A stretch of DNA of 29,557 bases from a virus. Below are positions 20,387-28,694 of the stretch, in pieces. Position 1 is the stretch's first letter. Each line of letters opens with the position of its first letter. Position numbers and translations under genes: made by a program. Location: the IMG/VR virus record IMGVR_UViG_3300027974_000118, positions 1 through 29,557 of that record. One strand, 5' to 3'. The notes beneath the pieces are model-generated. The model was given only the letters and a program-made list of their open reading frames with translations. It was not told the origin of the DNA and did not search any database.

Positions 20387-20878
20387 TTAAATGACTGCCA
20401 CATACATAGAGTTTCGCTTTTCGTGAAAGTCCAAGAATCTAAGGCCGTCGTCTAGCTCTGATGGTGTGCAAATAAGGCTCATCTTTAACCCTCTTTGCCA
20501 AGCCCTTTTAGCGGTTCGTATGGTTGGAGTCTGACCAGTAATCCGTGCCGTATAGACTTTTGTATCAAAAATTTTGCTTTGAATCTTTGTGAAAAGGGGA
20601 GGGGTTTCAGAATAGAACGACTCAAAGATTGAGCAATATTTTGCGTCAAAATTGGCTTGGCTAATCTTGGCCGCTGTATCGGAGTAGTCCATTGTAACGG
20701 AAACTTCATAAACCCCGGTATAGTTACCAAGAACTTGCCCCCCAACCGATGCAGAGATTGTTGCAAATGGAAATAGCTTTGCCCCAACTCTATTAGTCTT
20801 ATAGACATTGAGGCCAGAGATTGATGTGAGAAGGCCAGCAATAGCATCCTCCACATTGATTTGAACGCTGTTATTCAT
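20387..20878 (-). CDS. Tail-terminator-like / tail completion protein
   Basis: The product is 163 aa. Its first 130 residues are clearly related to residues 1-135 of the upstream LamG protein: shared features include V-E-x-A near the start, 'SGLNVYKTNR' versus 'TGVNFFTSER', 'NYTGVYEVSVTMDY' versus 'PFSGVFKTPTTITY', 'ANFDAKYCSIFESFY' versus 'ADFDAKFYDILEQLY', and 'ITGQTPTIRTAKRAW' versus 'VTGDTPTVISQNRTW'. Size and place after the connector gene suit a tail terminator or head-tail completion protein. One base separates it from the LamG gene. Confidence 0.65.
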   Translation of the reverse strand: MNNSVQINVEDAIAGLLTSISGLNVYKTNRVGAKLFPFATISASVGGQVLGNYTGVYEVSVTMDYSDTAAKISQANFDAKYCSIFESFYSETPPLFTKIQSKIFDTKVYTARITGQTPTIRTAKRAWQRGLKMSLICTPSELDDGLRFLDFHEKRNSMYVAVI

Positions 20879-22792
20879 TTAATAAATAGCATATTTAGTG
20901 TTTAGATACGCCTCTACTTGCTGGCGTTCTTGGGTGGTTACAGCACGATTATACATTATTATCTCAGCTATTTGTCCATTGAATAGCTCGCCACCGGGAT
21001 TATTAAACGACTTATTGTATCCACCAATTTGAAGTGAGCCACTTGTTATGTCGATGTTCCCCACTTGGTCATTATAGGTAGCTGTCTGGATTCCGTTTAC
21101 ATATATATTAAAGTCAGTTCCATTAAATGTAAAATCCATTACTCTCGCAACTCCGTCATCAATATCAACCCCCGAGTTTCTGTCATAATATCCTCCATTA
21201 GCAATGTCGAAACTGCTGTTTCCACCACCTAGTTTAGCCGTTTGCCAATATGCACCAGAATCCTCTAAAGCGTTTGCATTTTTCATGAATGTAATTTCGT
21301 TCCCAGTTCCATCACCAGTCCTCTTCAAAACTATAAAGATTGATGTATTGATAAAATCAAGACTACTTGAATCTGGTATAATAAGTAATTGGCTTGTTCC
21401 ATTAAATTGAATGGATGGCTTGCTATTGCTAAAAGATGATACAAATGTTGGTTCTTCTCCAGAGTTTTCTACGCTTGCATTATTTCCATTTCCACTCTGA
21501 TCTGACCAGCTGGTTACATTGTTTGTATTTGCTGTTGCGGTTGTAACACTTCCAGTAATTGAACCAGATGGGACTGATGAGCTTGTGCTTATGGCTGATC
21601 CTATTGATCTTGGTGAATTGGTTAATATTCCAGTTGGTGCTGGGCTTGGGCCAGAACTTTGCGCCCATTCAATTAAATTACTGCTTGAGTATGAGTTTGA
21701 CCAATCTTCATTTGTTACAAAGAAATCTCCGTCAAAATAAATGTATCCACCATTAGAATGCGTCCAGCTATTTACAACAAAATTCTCTGTTGCATCATAG
21801 CTCCCATTGATTGAGCTTGCGTTTGTTGCCCCAGACAAAGTAACCCTGCTAATATAGGTAGCTGGAGTCCATGCCCCAGAATAATTGGCGGGTGCTGTTG
21901 CAATTATAATGTTGTCAGCTATTGAGTAGAGATTTATGCCGTTAATATAAAAAGCTCCACCGACCCTCTCAAAATAGTTTCCATCTCCATTGTATGTTCC
22001 ATTCGCCCCAGAGTAGATGCCAGTAAATCCACTTATGAAAATCTGAGTATATGAATTAGATGCAGACCAGTTAACACCATTACCAGAAGCAAATCCTCCA
22101 GCATCTCCGCTTCCATTTTCAAATAGATAATATACTTCATCCGATGGATTCCATTGCATCGTCTTTCCAGAAGGGCCAGAGAACATATATGAGTCAACCC
22201 ATTCTTGTCGGTCATTCCCATATCCCGGAACTCCTATTGCTGTATATGTTCCAACAAAACTTGGATTGCTTGTTCCGCTAATTATAATTTGTGATGCATA
22301 GTTGTAGGACAATTTGCTTACGCCAGCATCGGCTTTGAGCCACAATGATAATCCGGATATATTTAGTGGAGAGAATATCTTTGCCGCCGTTGCCGTGATG
22401 TCTAAAGTCATTGCCCTAGACCAAGTGCGGTTTTGGCTTATAACGGTAGGGGTATCCCCAGTCACCTTTGCAACATAGAAAGTTATGTTTGAGTTTGTTG
22501 TGAGGTAGCTTGCTAGGTCTGGGTCACGATAGAGTTGCTCTAGGATGTCATAAAACTTAGCATCAAAATCTGCCCTTGCGGTTGTATCTGCCCTAGCAAC
22601 ATAAGTAATTGTGGTTGGTGTTTTGAACACGCCAGAAAAAGGCACAAGTTCCTCTGACCCAATCTGGGCTTGAACCGTGACACTTGGCATCGTCCTAGCC
22701 GTGCCTCTTTCACTCGTAAAGAAGTTCACCCCAGTAACACCAGAAACAACATTAAGGAGGGCGTTCTCAACCTCCCTCTCTATTGAGGCCAT
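20879..22792 (-). CDS. Tail-terminator-like domain fused to a LamG domain with repeat insertion
   Basis: The product is 637 aa. Residues 1-135 are a paralogue of the downstream 163-aa tail-terminator-like protein. A LamG (concanavalin-like) domain starts with 'ISGLSLWLKADAGV' at 145-158 and resumes with 'VTSWSDQSGNGNNA' at 426-439, continuing to 'RAVTTQERQQVEAYL' near the end. The stretch between (about 163-420) is an insertion of three related units of about 70-80 residues, each with an 'ISG/LSG...NGTY' start, a W/Y-rich core ('MQWNPSDEVYYLFENG', 'FYINGINLYSIADN', 'GYIYFDGDFFVTNEDW') and a Gly/Ser linker. This suggests a glycan-binding virion protein. It shares one base with the upstream gene (TAATG). 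Confidence 0.75.
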   Translation of the reverse strand: MASIEREVENALLNVVSGVTGVNFFTSERGTARTMPSVTVQAQIGSEELVPFSGVFKTPTTITYVARADTTARADFDAKFYDILEQLYRDPDLASYLTTNSNITFYVAKVTGDTPTVISQNRTWSRAMTLDITATAAKIFSPLNISGLSLWLKADAGVSKLSYNYASQIIISGTSNPSFVGTYTAIGVPGYGNDRQEWVDSYMFSGPSGKTMQWNPSDEVYYLFENGSGDAGGFASGNGVNWSASNSYTQIFISGFTGIYSGANGTYNGDGNYFERVGGAFYINGINLYSIADNIIIATAPANYSGAWTPATYISRVTLSGATNASSINGSYDATENFVVNSWTHSNGGYIYFDGDFFVTNEDWSNSYSSSNLIEWAQSSGPSPAPTGILTNSPRSIGSAISTSSSVPSGSITGSVTTATANTNNVTSWSDQSGNGNNASVENSGEEPTFVSSFSNSKPSIQFNGTSQLLIIPDSSSLDFINTSIFIVLKRTGDGTGNEITFMKNANALEDSGAYWQTAKLGGGNSSFDIANGGYYDRNSGVDIDDGVARVMDFTFNGTDFNIYVNGIQTATYNDQVGNIDITSGSLQIGGYNKSFNNPGGELFNGQIAEIIMYNRAVTTQERQQVEAYLNTKYAIY

Positions 22793-23109
22793 TAGGTTGT
22801 AATCTCCGCAAGTTCGATGGTGTATGAAAGCCCATCTGTGCTTTGCGAAAATCCCCCGATCATACGCTCCACCCCGCTAACCGTGCAAAGAGAGCCGATG
22901 ACTGGGGCAGAGATTCCAGAAGCTAAAACAACTAGGCTTTGCGTCACCCTAAACACCTCACCGCCTATCTCTAGCTCGCTTGCCGTGGTTAGGTCTGTTA
23001 CGGAAGCAGAAACAGAAGAAGAACCCAAGCCAGTCACGGATTGGTATAGGTCTTGAATCATATAGTTCAAGTCCGTTGCAAAATAGGAGGTGGGGATACT
23101 GCCAGCCAT
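22792..23109 (-). CDS. Putative head-tail connector/joining protein
   Basis: The product is 105 aa, with an N-terminal helix (TSYFATDLNYMIQDLYQSV) and a beta C-terminal half (LEIGGEVFRVTQSLVVLASG, 'MIGGFSQSTDGLSYTIEL'). Small helix-plus-barrel proteins of this size between head and tail genes often are head-tail joining proteins. It is the first structural gene after the glycan-enzyme block. The assignment is by position and shape only. Its stop overlaps the ATG of the LamG fusion gene. Confidence 0.55.
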   Translation of the reverse strand: MAGSIPTSYFATDLNYMIQDLYQSVTGLGSSSVSASVTDLTTASELEIGGEVFRVTQSLVVLASGISAPVIGSLCTVSGVERMIGGFSQSTDGLSYTIELAEITT

Positions 23110-23125
23110 AAAACCACCTCTTATG

Positions 23126-23800
23126 TCAATCCATAGTTATCATACCTTCAAAGCTGAAAATGTTGTCTGTTTCCCACTCGTTTTTCTGTGGGAAAAAGCC
23201 AGTTTGCTTGTCTCTTCTGGTTGCCGAAGCGAGGATAATTGGGGTGCTATTGATTGCCCAAAAGTTCGTAGCTCCTCGGATTGCCTTTGCCATCTGCTCA
23301 ACCGATGGTGCAGTATAGGTATCCAATCCTTGAATCTTAATGTCTGCTGGGCATAGCACAAAGAAGTTGTCTTTGCCCATAGTCTGCCTAGCCCTCACGA
23401 TTAATTCTAGTGGGTTTCGATAGTAGCCTTGAGATAGGCCAAAGGGAGCAACTAGGTTATAAGTCTCTGGAAGTCCCTCGGCTGGTTTGTCGTCTAGCTT
23501 GTCTAGGATAATGTTTGTCTTGTCTGCGTCTTTAATCTCTGGATGGCTATACACAAAGTCAGTCCAGCTTCTTCTACTTTTTCTATAAGCCTCGTATTGG
23601 TTCGGCCAAATCTCTAAATCAATTACATCGCCCTGCCTATGCCCAGCCTTCACATAGCTAGTCATCTCAAAAACTCCTTGGTATTGGGCGAAGCAATCAA
23701 AGAAAACTTCGTGGCCTTGGTCAGCTAGATATTTGCAAGCCGGAAGGCAACGAAGCACATCCCCCAATCTCTGCGAATACTTAATAGTTTTAACACTCAT
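23126..23800 (-). CDS. GT-B (heptosyltransferase-like) protein
   Basis: From the ATG at 23800 the product is 224 aa. The start 'QRLGDVLRCLPACKYLADQG' resembles the donor-side opening of GT9 heptosyltransferases (GD.L...P...L). The later 'NLVAPFGLSQGYYRNPLELI' and 'SVEQMAKAIRGATNFWAINS' resemble their C-terminal half. It is shorter than usual (about 350 aa), so it may be a reduced enzyme. It begins inside the end of the upstream GT gene (11-base overlap), so they are co-translated. It probably transfers or modifies a sugar on a glycan or virion protein; target unknown. Confidence 0.62.
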   Translation of the reverse strand: MSVKTIKYSQRLGDVLRCLPACKYLADQGHEVFFDCFAQYQGVFEMTSYVKAGHRQGDVIDLEIWPNQYEAYRKSRRSWTDFVYSHPEIKDADKTNIILDKLDDKPAEGLPETYNLVAPFGLSQGYYRNPLELIVRARQTMGKDNFFVLCPADIKIQGLDTYTAPSVEQMAKAIRGATNFWAINSTPIILASATRRDKQTGFFPQKNEWETDNIFSFEGMITMD

Positions 23801-24557
23801 CGACAACACTCTTATCTGTTACAAATGGAAAATAATCTCTCAACCTAACTGGGCTGGTGATTTGTTGTAGCTTCTCCCATCCCTCGACTAGCCCCTTATA
23901 CCCATAAAAATCTTCTTTGAATTGTGCTTGTTCTTTTGTGGCGTAGGCGAAGTGGTCGAAGGTTAGCCCCCAAGTTTCTGTAACTCCCCTTGGAATCATC
24001 ATCGACTGAACATTCAGCTTGGGCGGTTCGTGACTAACAAATTCAACTCCTCTGCCCCATTTCCAAGCCCTCAACCATTCGTACCAGTTCGAGCCAAACC
24101 CCTCCTTGGTAACTACTTTTTTATTCTGTCCCACATAATAGTTACAATGGAACTGCATCGCTCGCCCCTCCTCGCAACCCTTGAGATGTCCAAAGATTGC
24201 ATCTAACTGGTCGGCTTTCCATATCTCATCGGAATCAATCTCCATCACAACCCCCTTCTCCACTCCCTTCAATGCCTCGCTAATCATCGCCAGCTTGCCG
24301 GGAAAGGGCTTTGCTTGCCAATAGACTGAAACATTCTCTCCCCTAATGCTCTCAAGATATTCGTGCGTTCCGTCCACGCTTACAAAGTTCTTGTGGTACT
24401 TCTCTGGAACTTGCTTGCACCAGCGGGTGCATCCCAGAGGCTCGGCCACTCCCTCGACAATCCTCCACTCCCACGGAATCTTTAGCTTTTGAAACTCCAC
24501 TAGATGTCTCTGGATATAGGGCATCCCATTAAGAACTATGGTGAAGATAGTTAGCAT
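23790..24557 (-). CDS. GT-A glycosyltransferase
   Basis: The product is 255 aa. It begins 'LTIFTIVLNGMPYIQRHL' like family-2/92-type transferases, has 'WRIVEGVAEPLGCTRW' and a clear metal-binding 'MEIDSDEIW' at 105-113 (DSD). The middle has Trp-rich segments (WYEWLRAWKWGRGVEFVSHE). It is encoded between a methyltransferase-like and a GT-B-like gene with short overlaps, so the enzymes act in one pathway. Substrate unknown. Confidence 0.78.
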   Translation of the reverse strand: MLTIFTIVLNGMPYIQRHLVEFQKLKIPWEWRIVEGVAEPLGCTRWCKQVPEKYHKNFVSVDGTHEYLESIRGENVSVYWQAKPFPGKLAMISEALKGVEKGVVMEIDSDEIWKADQLDAIFGHLKGCEEGRAMQFHCNYYVGQNKKVVTKEGFGSNWYEWLRAWKWGRGVEFVSHEPPKLNVQSMMIPRGVTETWGLTFDHFAYATKEQAQFKEDFYGYKGLVEGWEKLQQITSPVRLRDYFPFVTDKSVVDEC

Positions 24558-25162
24558 AACTGGAATATGGCCGCACCATTACGAACCGACCAATCCTCCC
24601 AGAGCAGTTTCCCAAATCCCTTGAGCTTGTTATAGTTCGCCCAGTTTTTAATATCGTTAATATCGTCCAAGGCGATGATTGCCTTCTCTGCTAGGAATGG
24701 CCTAACGCAACGAAGTTCGGCCTCACCAGAAAAAGGCGAGCCATCAATCAATACAAAATTGAAATTCACCCAATCTTTAATATGTATATCCTCGATTGCG
24801 TTTGTGCTGTAAGGTTGAGCAAATTCAACACATTCGTGATACCATCCAAGAACTTGATCTAAGGGGTATTGATTGAGGTTCGTTTTGTTTGTGCCATAAA
24901 ACTCTGCTACATCTAACTGGTTCATCCATAGCTTTGGGAGGGTTGCAGTCCCTTTGACCGAAATTCCCCCCCTTGCGGATAGGTTCATTGAGTGCCTACC
25001 GATGCGGTCTGGATGGTTCTCAATGCTGAATAGCCTTTTTGTCCGAATACATTGAGTTGAGCCATCGCCAGTCCCTCCACCGATCTCTAGGCCAACATCC
25101 AATCCCTCACTATATTTTGCAAGGGCTTTCCCAAAAGAGTCGTTAATGGTTATTTCTTGCAT
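24551..25162 (-). CDS. SAM-dependent methyltransferase-like protein
   Basis: The product is 203 aa. Motif I 'VGLEIGGGTGDGST' at 23-36 and the acidic 'FSIENHPDR' at 45-53 match a class I Rossmann methyltransferase of the Methyltransf_24 type. Later 'FNFVLIDGSPFSGEAELR' and 'AIIALDDIND' match its strand 4 and strand 5 ends. It is likely to methylate a sugar or small metabolite rather than DNA, because it is among glycosyltransferases and has no DNA-MTase catalytic motif. It overlaps the next gene by seven bases. Confidence 0.75.
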   Translation of the reverse strand: MQEITINDSFGKALAKYSEGLDVGLEIGGGTGDGSTQCIRTKRLFSIENHPDRIGRHSMNLSARGGISVKGTATLPKLWMNQLDVAEFYGTNKTNLNQYPLDQVLGWYHECVEFAQPYSTNAIEDIHIKDWVNFNFVLIDGSPFSGEAELRCVRPFLAEKAIIALDDINDIKNWANYNKLKGFGKLLWEDWSVRNGAAIFQLC

Positions 25163-25164
25163 AT

Positions 25165-26817
25165 TTAAGCCCAGTTGCTTGCCTTGCGTTTTTCATAGAT
25201 AGCTTTTCCTTTTTCGTAAAACTCTGGCTTGTTGTGATTCTTCAACTGCTCGTCTGGTTGCCCACCATTAAACATAGGGTTATCGTGCTTGAACTTGATA
25301 TGTCTAGCCTCAACTACGGCTTGTTCTGCATAGGCTCTGTCCGTGAACTCATTGTCCGAATATATGCCATCCGACTCTTGGTAGTCTGGATGGAATAGAT
25401 GCCTCTGCTTCTTTAGCCTAGATTGCGTTAAAATCGCCATACATAGGAGTTTATCTTGCCGTAGCCCATCTGATACTGCCAGCACTTTCTCTGCCTTTGT
25501 GTCCCCAATAGCGGTTGAAATTAGGGCATCCCAATGGCGAGGGGGTGTCCAATCATCGCTCATTTGAACGATAATATCCCCCTTGGCTATTTTTGCCCCT
25601 GCGTTCCAAGCGTTAATCATCCCACCGGGATTACACCTAATGGCTTGGTGGGGAGTGTAGTCGATGGGGTCGTTATGATCTACCATAAAAAGCCACTCAA
25701 TTTCTAGTGGATTATGGGCTAAAGAAAGCCACATCCATCGCCTCTGCCAAGCGATCTGTGGTCTGCCTCGGGTGGCGTGGATAATACTGATCTTGGGGGC
25801 GGGTCGCATCTTCCTAATCTTTTCAGCTTCGCTAGTCTCGCCTACGCACACCGAGGCAGTTTCGTATAAATCCATCGCTTGCCAGTTGTAAATGGCCTCC
25901 ACAAGATTCCAGTAGTGGGCTTTTGGGCGATGCAAGGCCATACAAGCTCGAATTGCTCCATAAGCTTTAATCCAGTTTCCCTTGCCCGACCAATGATTTG
26001 CTATGTAGAAATAAGCCTCTCGTCTGTCTGGTTGCAGAGCTATGGCTTGCCCAAGGTAAGAAAGCCTCTCGTTTTCTGGAACAATCCTCCCCAAGTTACA
26101 AAGCACATCGTAGCGAAGCGTGTCCTCTAGGTCTGGGAAAGACAATGCTCGCATACTGGAATCAATGCACTTTTCGTGTTGATTAGATAAAAAGTATTCT
26201 TGAGCTTGGTAGTAGAGAGAGTTTGCGGCTGGAGCAAGGGTATCGGCCAAGATGTTAAAGTTCCTTTCAGCACTTCCCGGTTTGTATCCGTGAGGCTTGT
26301 GGATGCGGAAAATCTTGTCCACACCAATCGTCTTGTTTGGCTCTTTGCAAACCAGCATTTCGTGGACTCGGTTCTTCCAACTGCAAGTTCCTTTCTTTGA
26401 GATTTCTTCTCGGAGGGGGATGAGTCCGGCGTTGTCCACATTGTACTTTAACGCCACTAGGTGAGCGTCTTTTTGAATTGCAAGGTCAATGGCCTCCTCG
26501 ACAACCTTCACCCCATCCTCGGCCATTACATCGTCAGCATCTACCCACAAACACCACTCATTTGAACAAGCGTCAAGAGCCGTGTTCCTAGCCGTAGCAA
26601 AATCGTCTATGTGCTTCCAATCAGTTCTTTTATTCTGATAATGAACGATCTTTGCCCCAAGCCCACTCGCAATTTCTTCGGTCTTATCGGGCGTAGCTGA
26701 CCCCCTAGAAATACATACAACAATTTCTTTTGCGATAGGGGCAAACGACTTGAGACAACGCTCAATGTATTCTTCTTCATTACCAGCGATGAGATAGACT
26801 GAAATAGGATGCTTCAC
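25165..26817 (-). CDS. Bifunctional glycosyltransferase: GT2, TPR-like middle, second GT-A
   Basis: The product is 550 aa from a GTG at 26817. Residues 1-190 are a GT2 domain: 'ISVYLIAGNEEEYIERC' at 5-21, 'ARNTALDAC' and 'WVDADD' at 91-96. Residues about 195-330 are helical and TPR-like (AQEYFLSNQHEKCIDSSMRA and following). Residues about 342-550 are a second GT-A-like domain starting 'ISIIHATRGRP' with 'VQMSDDWTPP' at 417-426 as the metal site and a late 'DNEFTDRAY'. Two catalytic sites suggest the addition of two sugars. It is first of four glycan-enzyme genes in a virion operon, so virion glycosylation or host surface alteration are the options. Confidence 0.82.
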   Translation of the reverse strand: MKHPISVYLIAGNEEEYIERCLKSFAPIAKEIVVCISRGSATPDKTEEIASGLGAKIVHYQNKRTDWKHIDDFATARNTALDACSNEWCLWVDADDVMAEDGVKVVEEAIDLAIQKDAHLVALKYNVDNAGLIPLREEISKKGTCSWKNRVHEMLVCKEPNKTIGVDKIFRIHKPHGYKPGSAERNFNILADTLAPAANSLYYQAQEYFLSNQHEKCIDSSMRALSFPDLEDTLRYDVLCNLGRIVPENERLSYLGQAIALQPDRREAYFYIANHWSGKGNWIKAYGAIRACMALHRPKAHYWNLVEAIYNWQAMDLYETASVCVGETSEAEKIRKMRPAPKISIIHATRGRPQIAWQRRWMWLSLAHNPLEIEWLFMVDHNDPIDYTPHQAIRCNPGGMINAWNAGAKIAKGDIIVQMSDDWTPPRHWDALISTAIGDTKAEKVLAVSDGLRQDKLLCMAILTQSRLKKQRHLFHPDYQESDGIYSDNEFTDRAYAEQAVVEARHIKFKHDNPMFNGGQPDEQLKNHNKPEFYEKGKAIYEKRKASNWA

Positions 26818-26872
26818 TTCAATAGGATTTCTAACTGCTAGAGGATGTCAATTTATTCGTTTTAGTTATTCA

Positions 26873-27349
26873 TCAAGCGGCGGTGATGGTTATGGATGGA
26901 GACCAGCCAGATGTGGGGATATAGTTTGCGTCTGTGGATGAATTATTTGTAATGTTGTTAATGTTGTAAGCATCATTTTCTTGGTCATAAGAAGCATCTA
27001 CAAGCCTCCAAGTGGCAGCGGGAGTTCCAAGTTTATCTGGAAATCCATATATAAAATCTTCGGTAATCAATGCTTGTGGTGGAATTAACACCTTTCCAAG
27101 ATTTTCACTAGCCCCATAGGCATATACTACTCCAGTGTCTACAAATAATTTTCCTCCAAATACAGGATCGCCAAAACATTGTTGTGGATTAACTTTCTTA
27201 ACTGCTGTTCCGTTGAAGGTTGCATTTCCAGATATAACCACACTTGCCGTACTCGCCACGGGAATCCCGCTAGGTGCAGCTCCACCAGAACTTGCAACAA
27301 CGGATGTTCTGCTACCGCTTACGGACATCCCGTAGCCGTACCGAGCCAT
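26873..27349 (-). CDS. Gly/Ser-rich small virion-type protein
   Basis: The product is 158 aa: a start MARYGYGMSVSGSRTSVV rich in Gly and Ser, then a beta region 'STASVVISGNATFNGTAV' and 'GGKLFVDTGVVYAYG', and an Asn-rich end. The 'ISG....NGT...GG' pattern recalls the units inserted in the LamG protein. It is next to the capsid genes and the stop of the upstream gene is one base from its ATG. Probably a capsid accessory or head fibre; unproven. Confidence 0.65.
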   Translation of the reverse strand: MARYGYGMSVSGSRTSVVASSGGAAPSGIPVASTASVVISGNATFNGTAVKKVNPQQCFGDPVFGGKLFVDTGVVYAYGASENLGKVLIPPQALITEDFIYGFPDKLGTPAATWRLVDASYDQENDAYNINNITNNSSTDANYIPTSGWSPSITITAA

Positions 27350-27350
27350 A

Positions 27351-27641
27351 TTAGTCTCCGATTGCGAGAACTACGCCAGAATGGATACGGAAATTGGAAA
27401 CATCCCCAGCAATATAAGCACCAGCGGGGATTGTTACGGAGTTAGCCAAGGTCACGCTTGCGATTGCATTCATACCAGTAACAGTAGAAGTGATTGAGTA
27501 AAACTTGGTTTCTGTGATAGCAACTAGGCCAGCGAATGTGCCAGTAACCGAGCTTGCGGTTGTGGTTACATATTGCGTGCCGGGTCTGGCGGCGTGTGAG
27601 ATTTGATCGTAGTAAGGTTCGGAATTGGAAAGGTCTGCCAT
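27351..27641 (-). CDS. Small virion-type protein after the capsid gene
   Basis: The product is 96 aa, beta-rich, beginning MADLSNSEPYYDQISHA, with 'VTTTASSVTGTFAGLVAI' and 'SVTIPAGAYIAGDVSNFRI'. The last part ('IPAGAYI.GD...I.L.SG.V.AI') is a phrase common to phage collar or decoration proteins. It lies behind the capsid terminator, so it has its own leader with a TTGACACAAGG element. Its exact role is unknown. Confidence 0.68.
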   Translation of the reverse strand: MADLSNSEPYYDQISHAARPGTQYVTTTASSVTGTFAGLVAITETKFYSITSTVTGMNAIASVTLANSVTIPAGAYIAGDVSNFRIHSGVVLAIGD

Positions 27642-27653
27642 AGCTTTATTATC

Positions 27654-27665
27654 CTTGTGTCAATT
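27654..27665 (-). promoter_or_regulatory. AATTGACACAAG leader element (one of several)
   Basis: AATTGACACAAG precedes the gene at 27641 by about a dozen bases. Related copies are at 14403-14414, 18812-18824, 17417-17428 (TAACACAAA variant) and 29541-29552 (TTGACAACAAG). In three copies it overlaps the stop codon of the previous gene. It contains TTGACA but lies too close to the ATG to act as a normal -35 box. An RNA-level or phage-specific promoter role is possible. Confidence 0.45.
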
Positions 27666-27703
27666 AAAAGAAAAAGGAGGAGCAAGGTTTCCCCTGCTCC
27701 CCC
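27666..27703 (-). terminator. Rho-independent terminator behind the major capsid gene
   Basis: In the mRNA sense 27703-27676 forms a GC-rich hairpin: GGGGGAGCA (27703-27695) pairs with TGCTCCTCC (27684-27676) with one mismatch, with two further G-C pairs closing a four-base loop. TTTTTCTTTT (27675-27666) follows. The capsid stop is at 27732, 28 bases upstream. This should limit transcription past the abundant capsid gene. Confidence 0.78.
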
Positions 27704-27731
27704 TTCTTCGGAGGAAACAACCAACCAATCT

Positions 27732-28694
27732 TTAGCTGTAAGTCGTGGTGATACGGACGGCGGCGTTCGCATCAATGACTTTCTCCGCTGTGTTCATGCG
27801 AACACGGAGAACATTGGAGCGACGAGCTTCGTCACGATAGCTCTCGGAGACGAAACCACCGGGAGCGTCATCAGACCAGACCAAGGTGCGTCCTAATCCA
27901 CCAGCGGTGAACTGACCGCCAGCAACATTGGCAACAACGATCTTGGTGTCGGGAACAATGAACGAGCCAGAATAGCTCTTGTTCTTGTTAGCCGTGTTGT
28001 AAGCCGCGCGGCCGATGTAGACATTATCCACACCAAACGCTTCTGCAATCTGCTTTTCATCGAGCAAGCGACCACCAGTATTCGACACAACTCCGTAGAA
28101 TTGATTTTGTAGGAGGGTGGTACGACGAACTCTCTCATACACATTGGCACTCATTATGACGGCGTTGGCCGCATAACCTAATTTATTAAGAGCCAATTTG
28201 CCAGCCGCAACATCCGCAGGGGCGTTGATGCTTGCCAAGTTACCCTCTGTATAGGGTTGCGTAGGGCTTAAGTCAGCCGTGGTGAAGGGGGTCGTTGTTG
28301 CCCAGAGCAAGTCAGCCACCCGTTTTTCGTGGGATAGTTTAACCTGACGGAGCAAGAATTTCGCTGTTTCTGCCTCAAGCGAGAAGAAGCGGTTTGCATC
28401 AGCCTTAAATGAATCGTCCAACAATTCCTCTAGGCCGGTCTCTTGGCAATCGTAGGTATCAGAGGTGAATTTTCGAACCGCACGGGCGTATTCAGAACCA
28501 GCGTTCCGCTTGGCCGCATCAGCGTTCAAGAGGTCAGCATCAGCCGTCTGCACTTTGAGATACACGCCACTCTTTGCCGATACTGGCAAGAGAGGGAGAA
28601 CTTCCGCACCGATCAAGCCGATCTCGGCTGGGGCTTCGATGAGGGCTTGGTTAATATCAGCACGAATGGTCGTGCCACCAGAAATAAAGCTCAT
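27732..28694 (-). CDS. Major capsid protein (HK97-fold type)
   Basis: The product is 320 aa. The N-terminus is 'FISGGTTIRADINQALIEAP', followed by 'GSEYARAVRKFTSDTYDCQE', 'ETAKFLLRQVKLSHEKRVAD', 'MSANVYERVRRTTLLQNQFY' and 'FVSESYRDEARRSNVLRVR' with a final 'RITTTYS'. This is the usual pattern of phage major capsid proteins, with a long helix and a beta-rich, basic C-terminus. Size, position behind scaffold- and decoration-like genes and a following terminator support it. The leader is CAA-rich with only a weak ribosome binding site (AAAGAAAG). Confidence 0.88.
   Translation of the reverse strand: MSFISGGTTIRADINQALIEAPAEIGLIGAEVLPLLPVSAKSGVYLKVQTADADLLNADAAKRNAGSEYARAVRKFTSDTYDCQETGLEELLDDSFKADANRFFSLEAETAKFLLRQVKLSHEKRVADLLWATTTPFTTADLSPTQPYTEGNLASINAPADVAAGKLALNKLGYAANAVIMSANVYERVRRTTLLQNQFYGVVSNTGGRLLDEKQIAEAFGVDNVYIGRAAYNTANKNKSYSGSFIVPDTKIVVANVAGGQFTAGGLGRTLVWSDDAPGGFVSESYRDEARRSNVLRVRMNTAEKVIDANAAVRITTTYS

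Noticed and set aside
23801-23809. GTG at 23809 as start of the GT-B-like gene
   Set aside because: It adds three residues before an ATG at 23800 that matches the family start better and overlaps the upstream gene less.
27654-27665. TTGACA as a sigma-70 -35 box
   Set aside because: A -10 box at the normal spacing would fall on or beyond the start codon, and none is visible; the element is kept only as an unexplained repeat.
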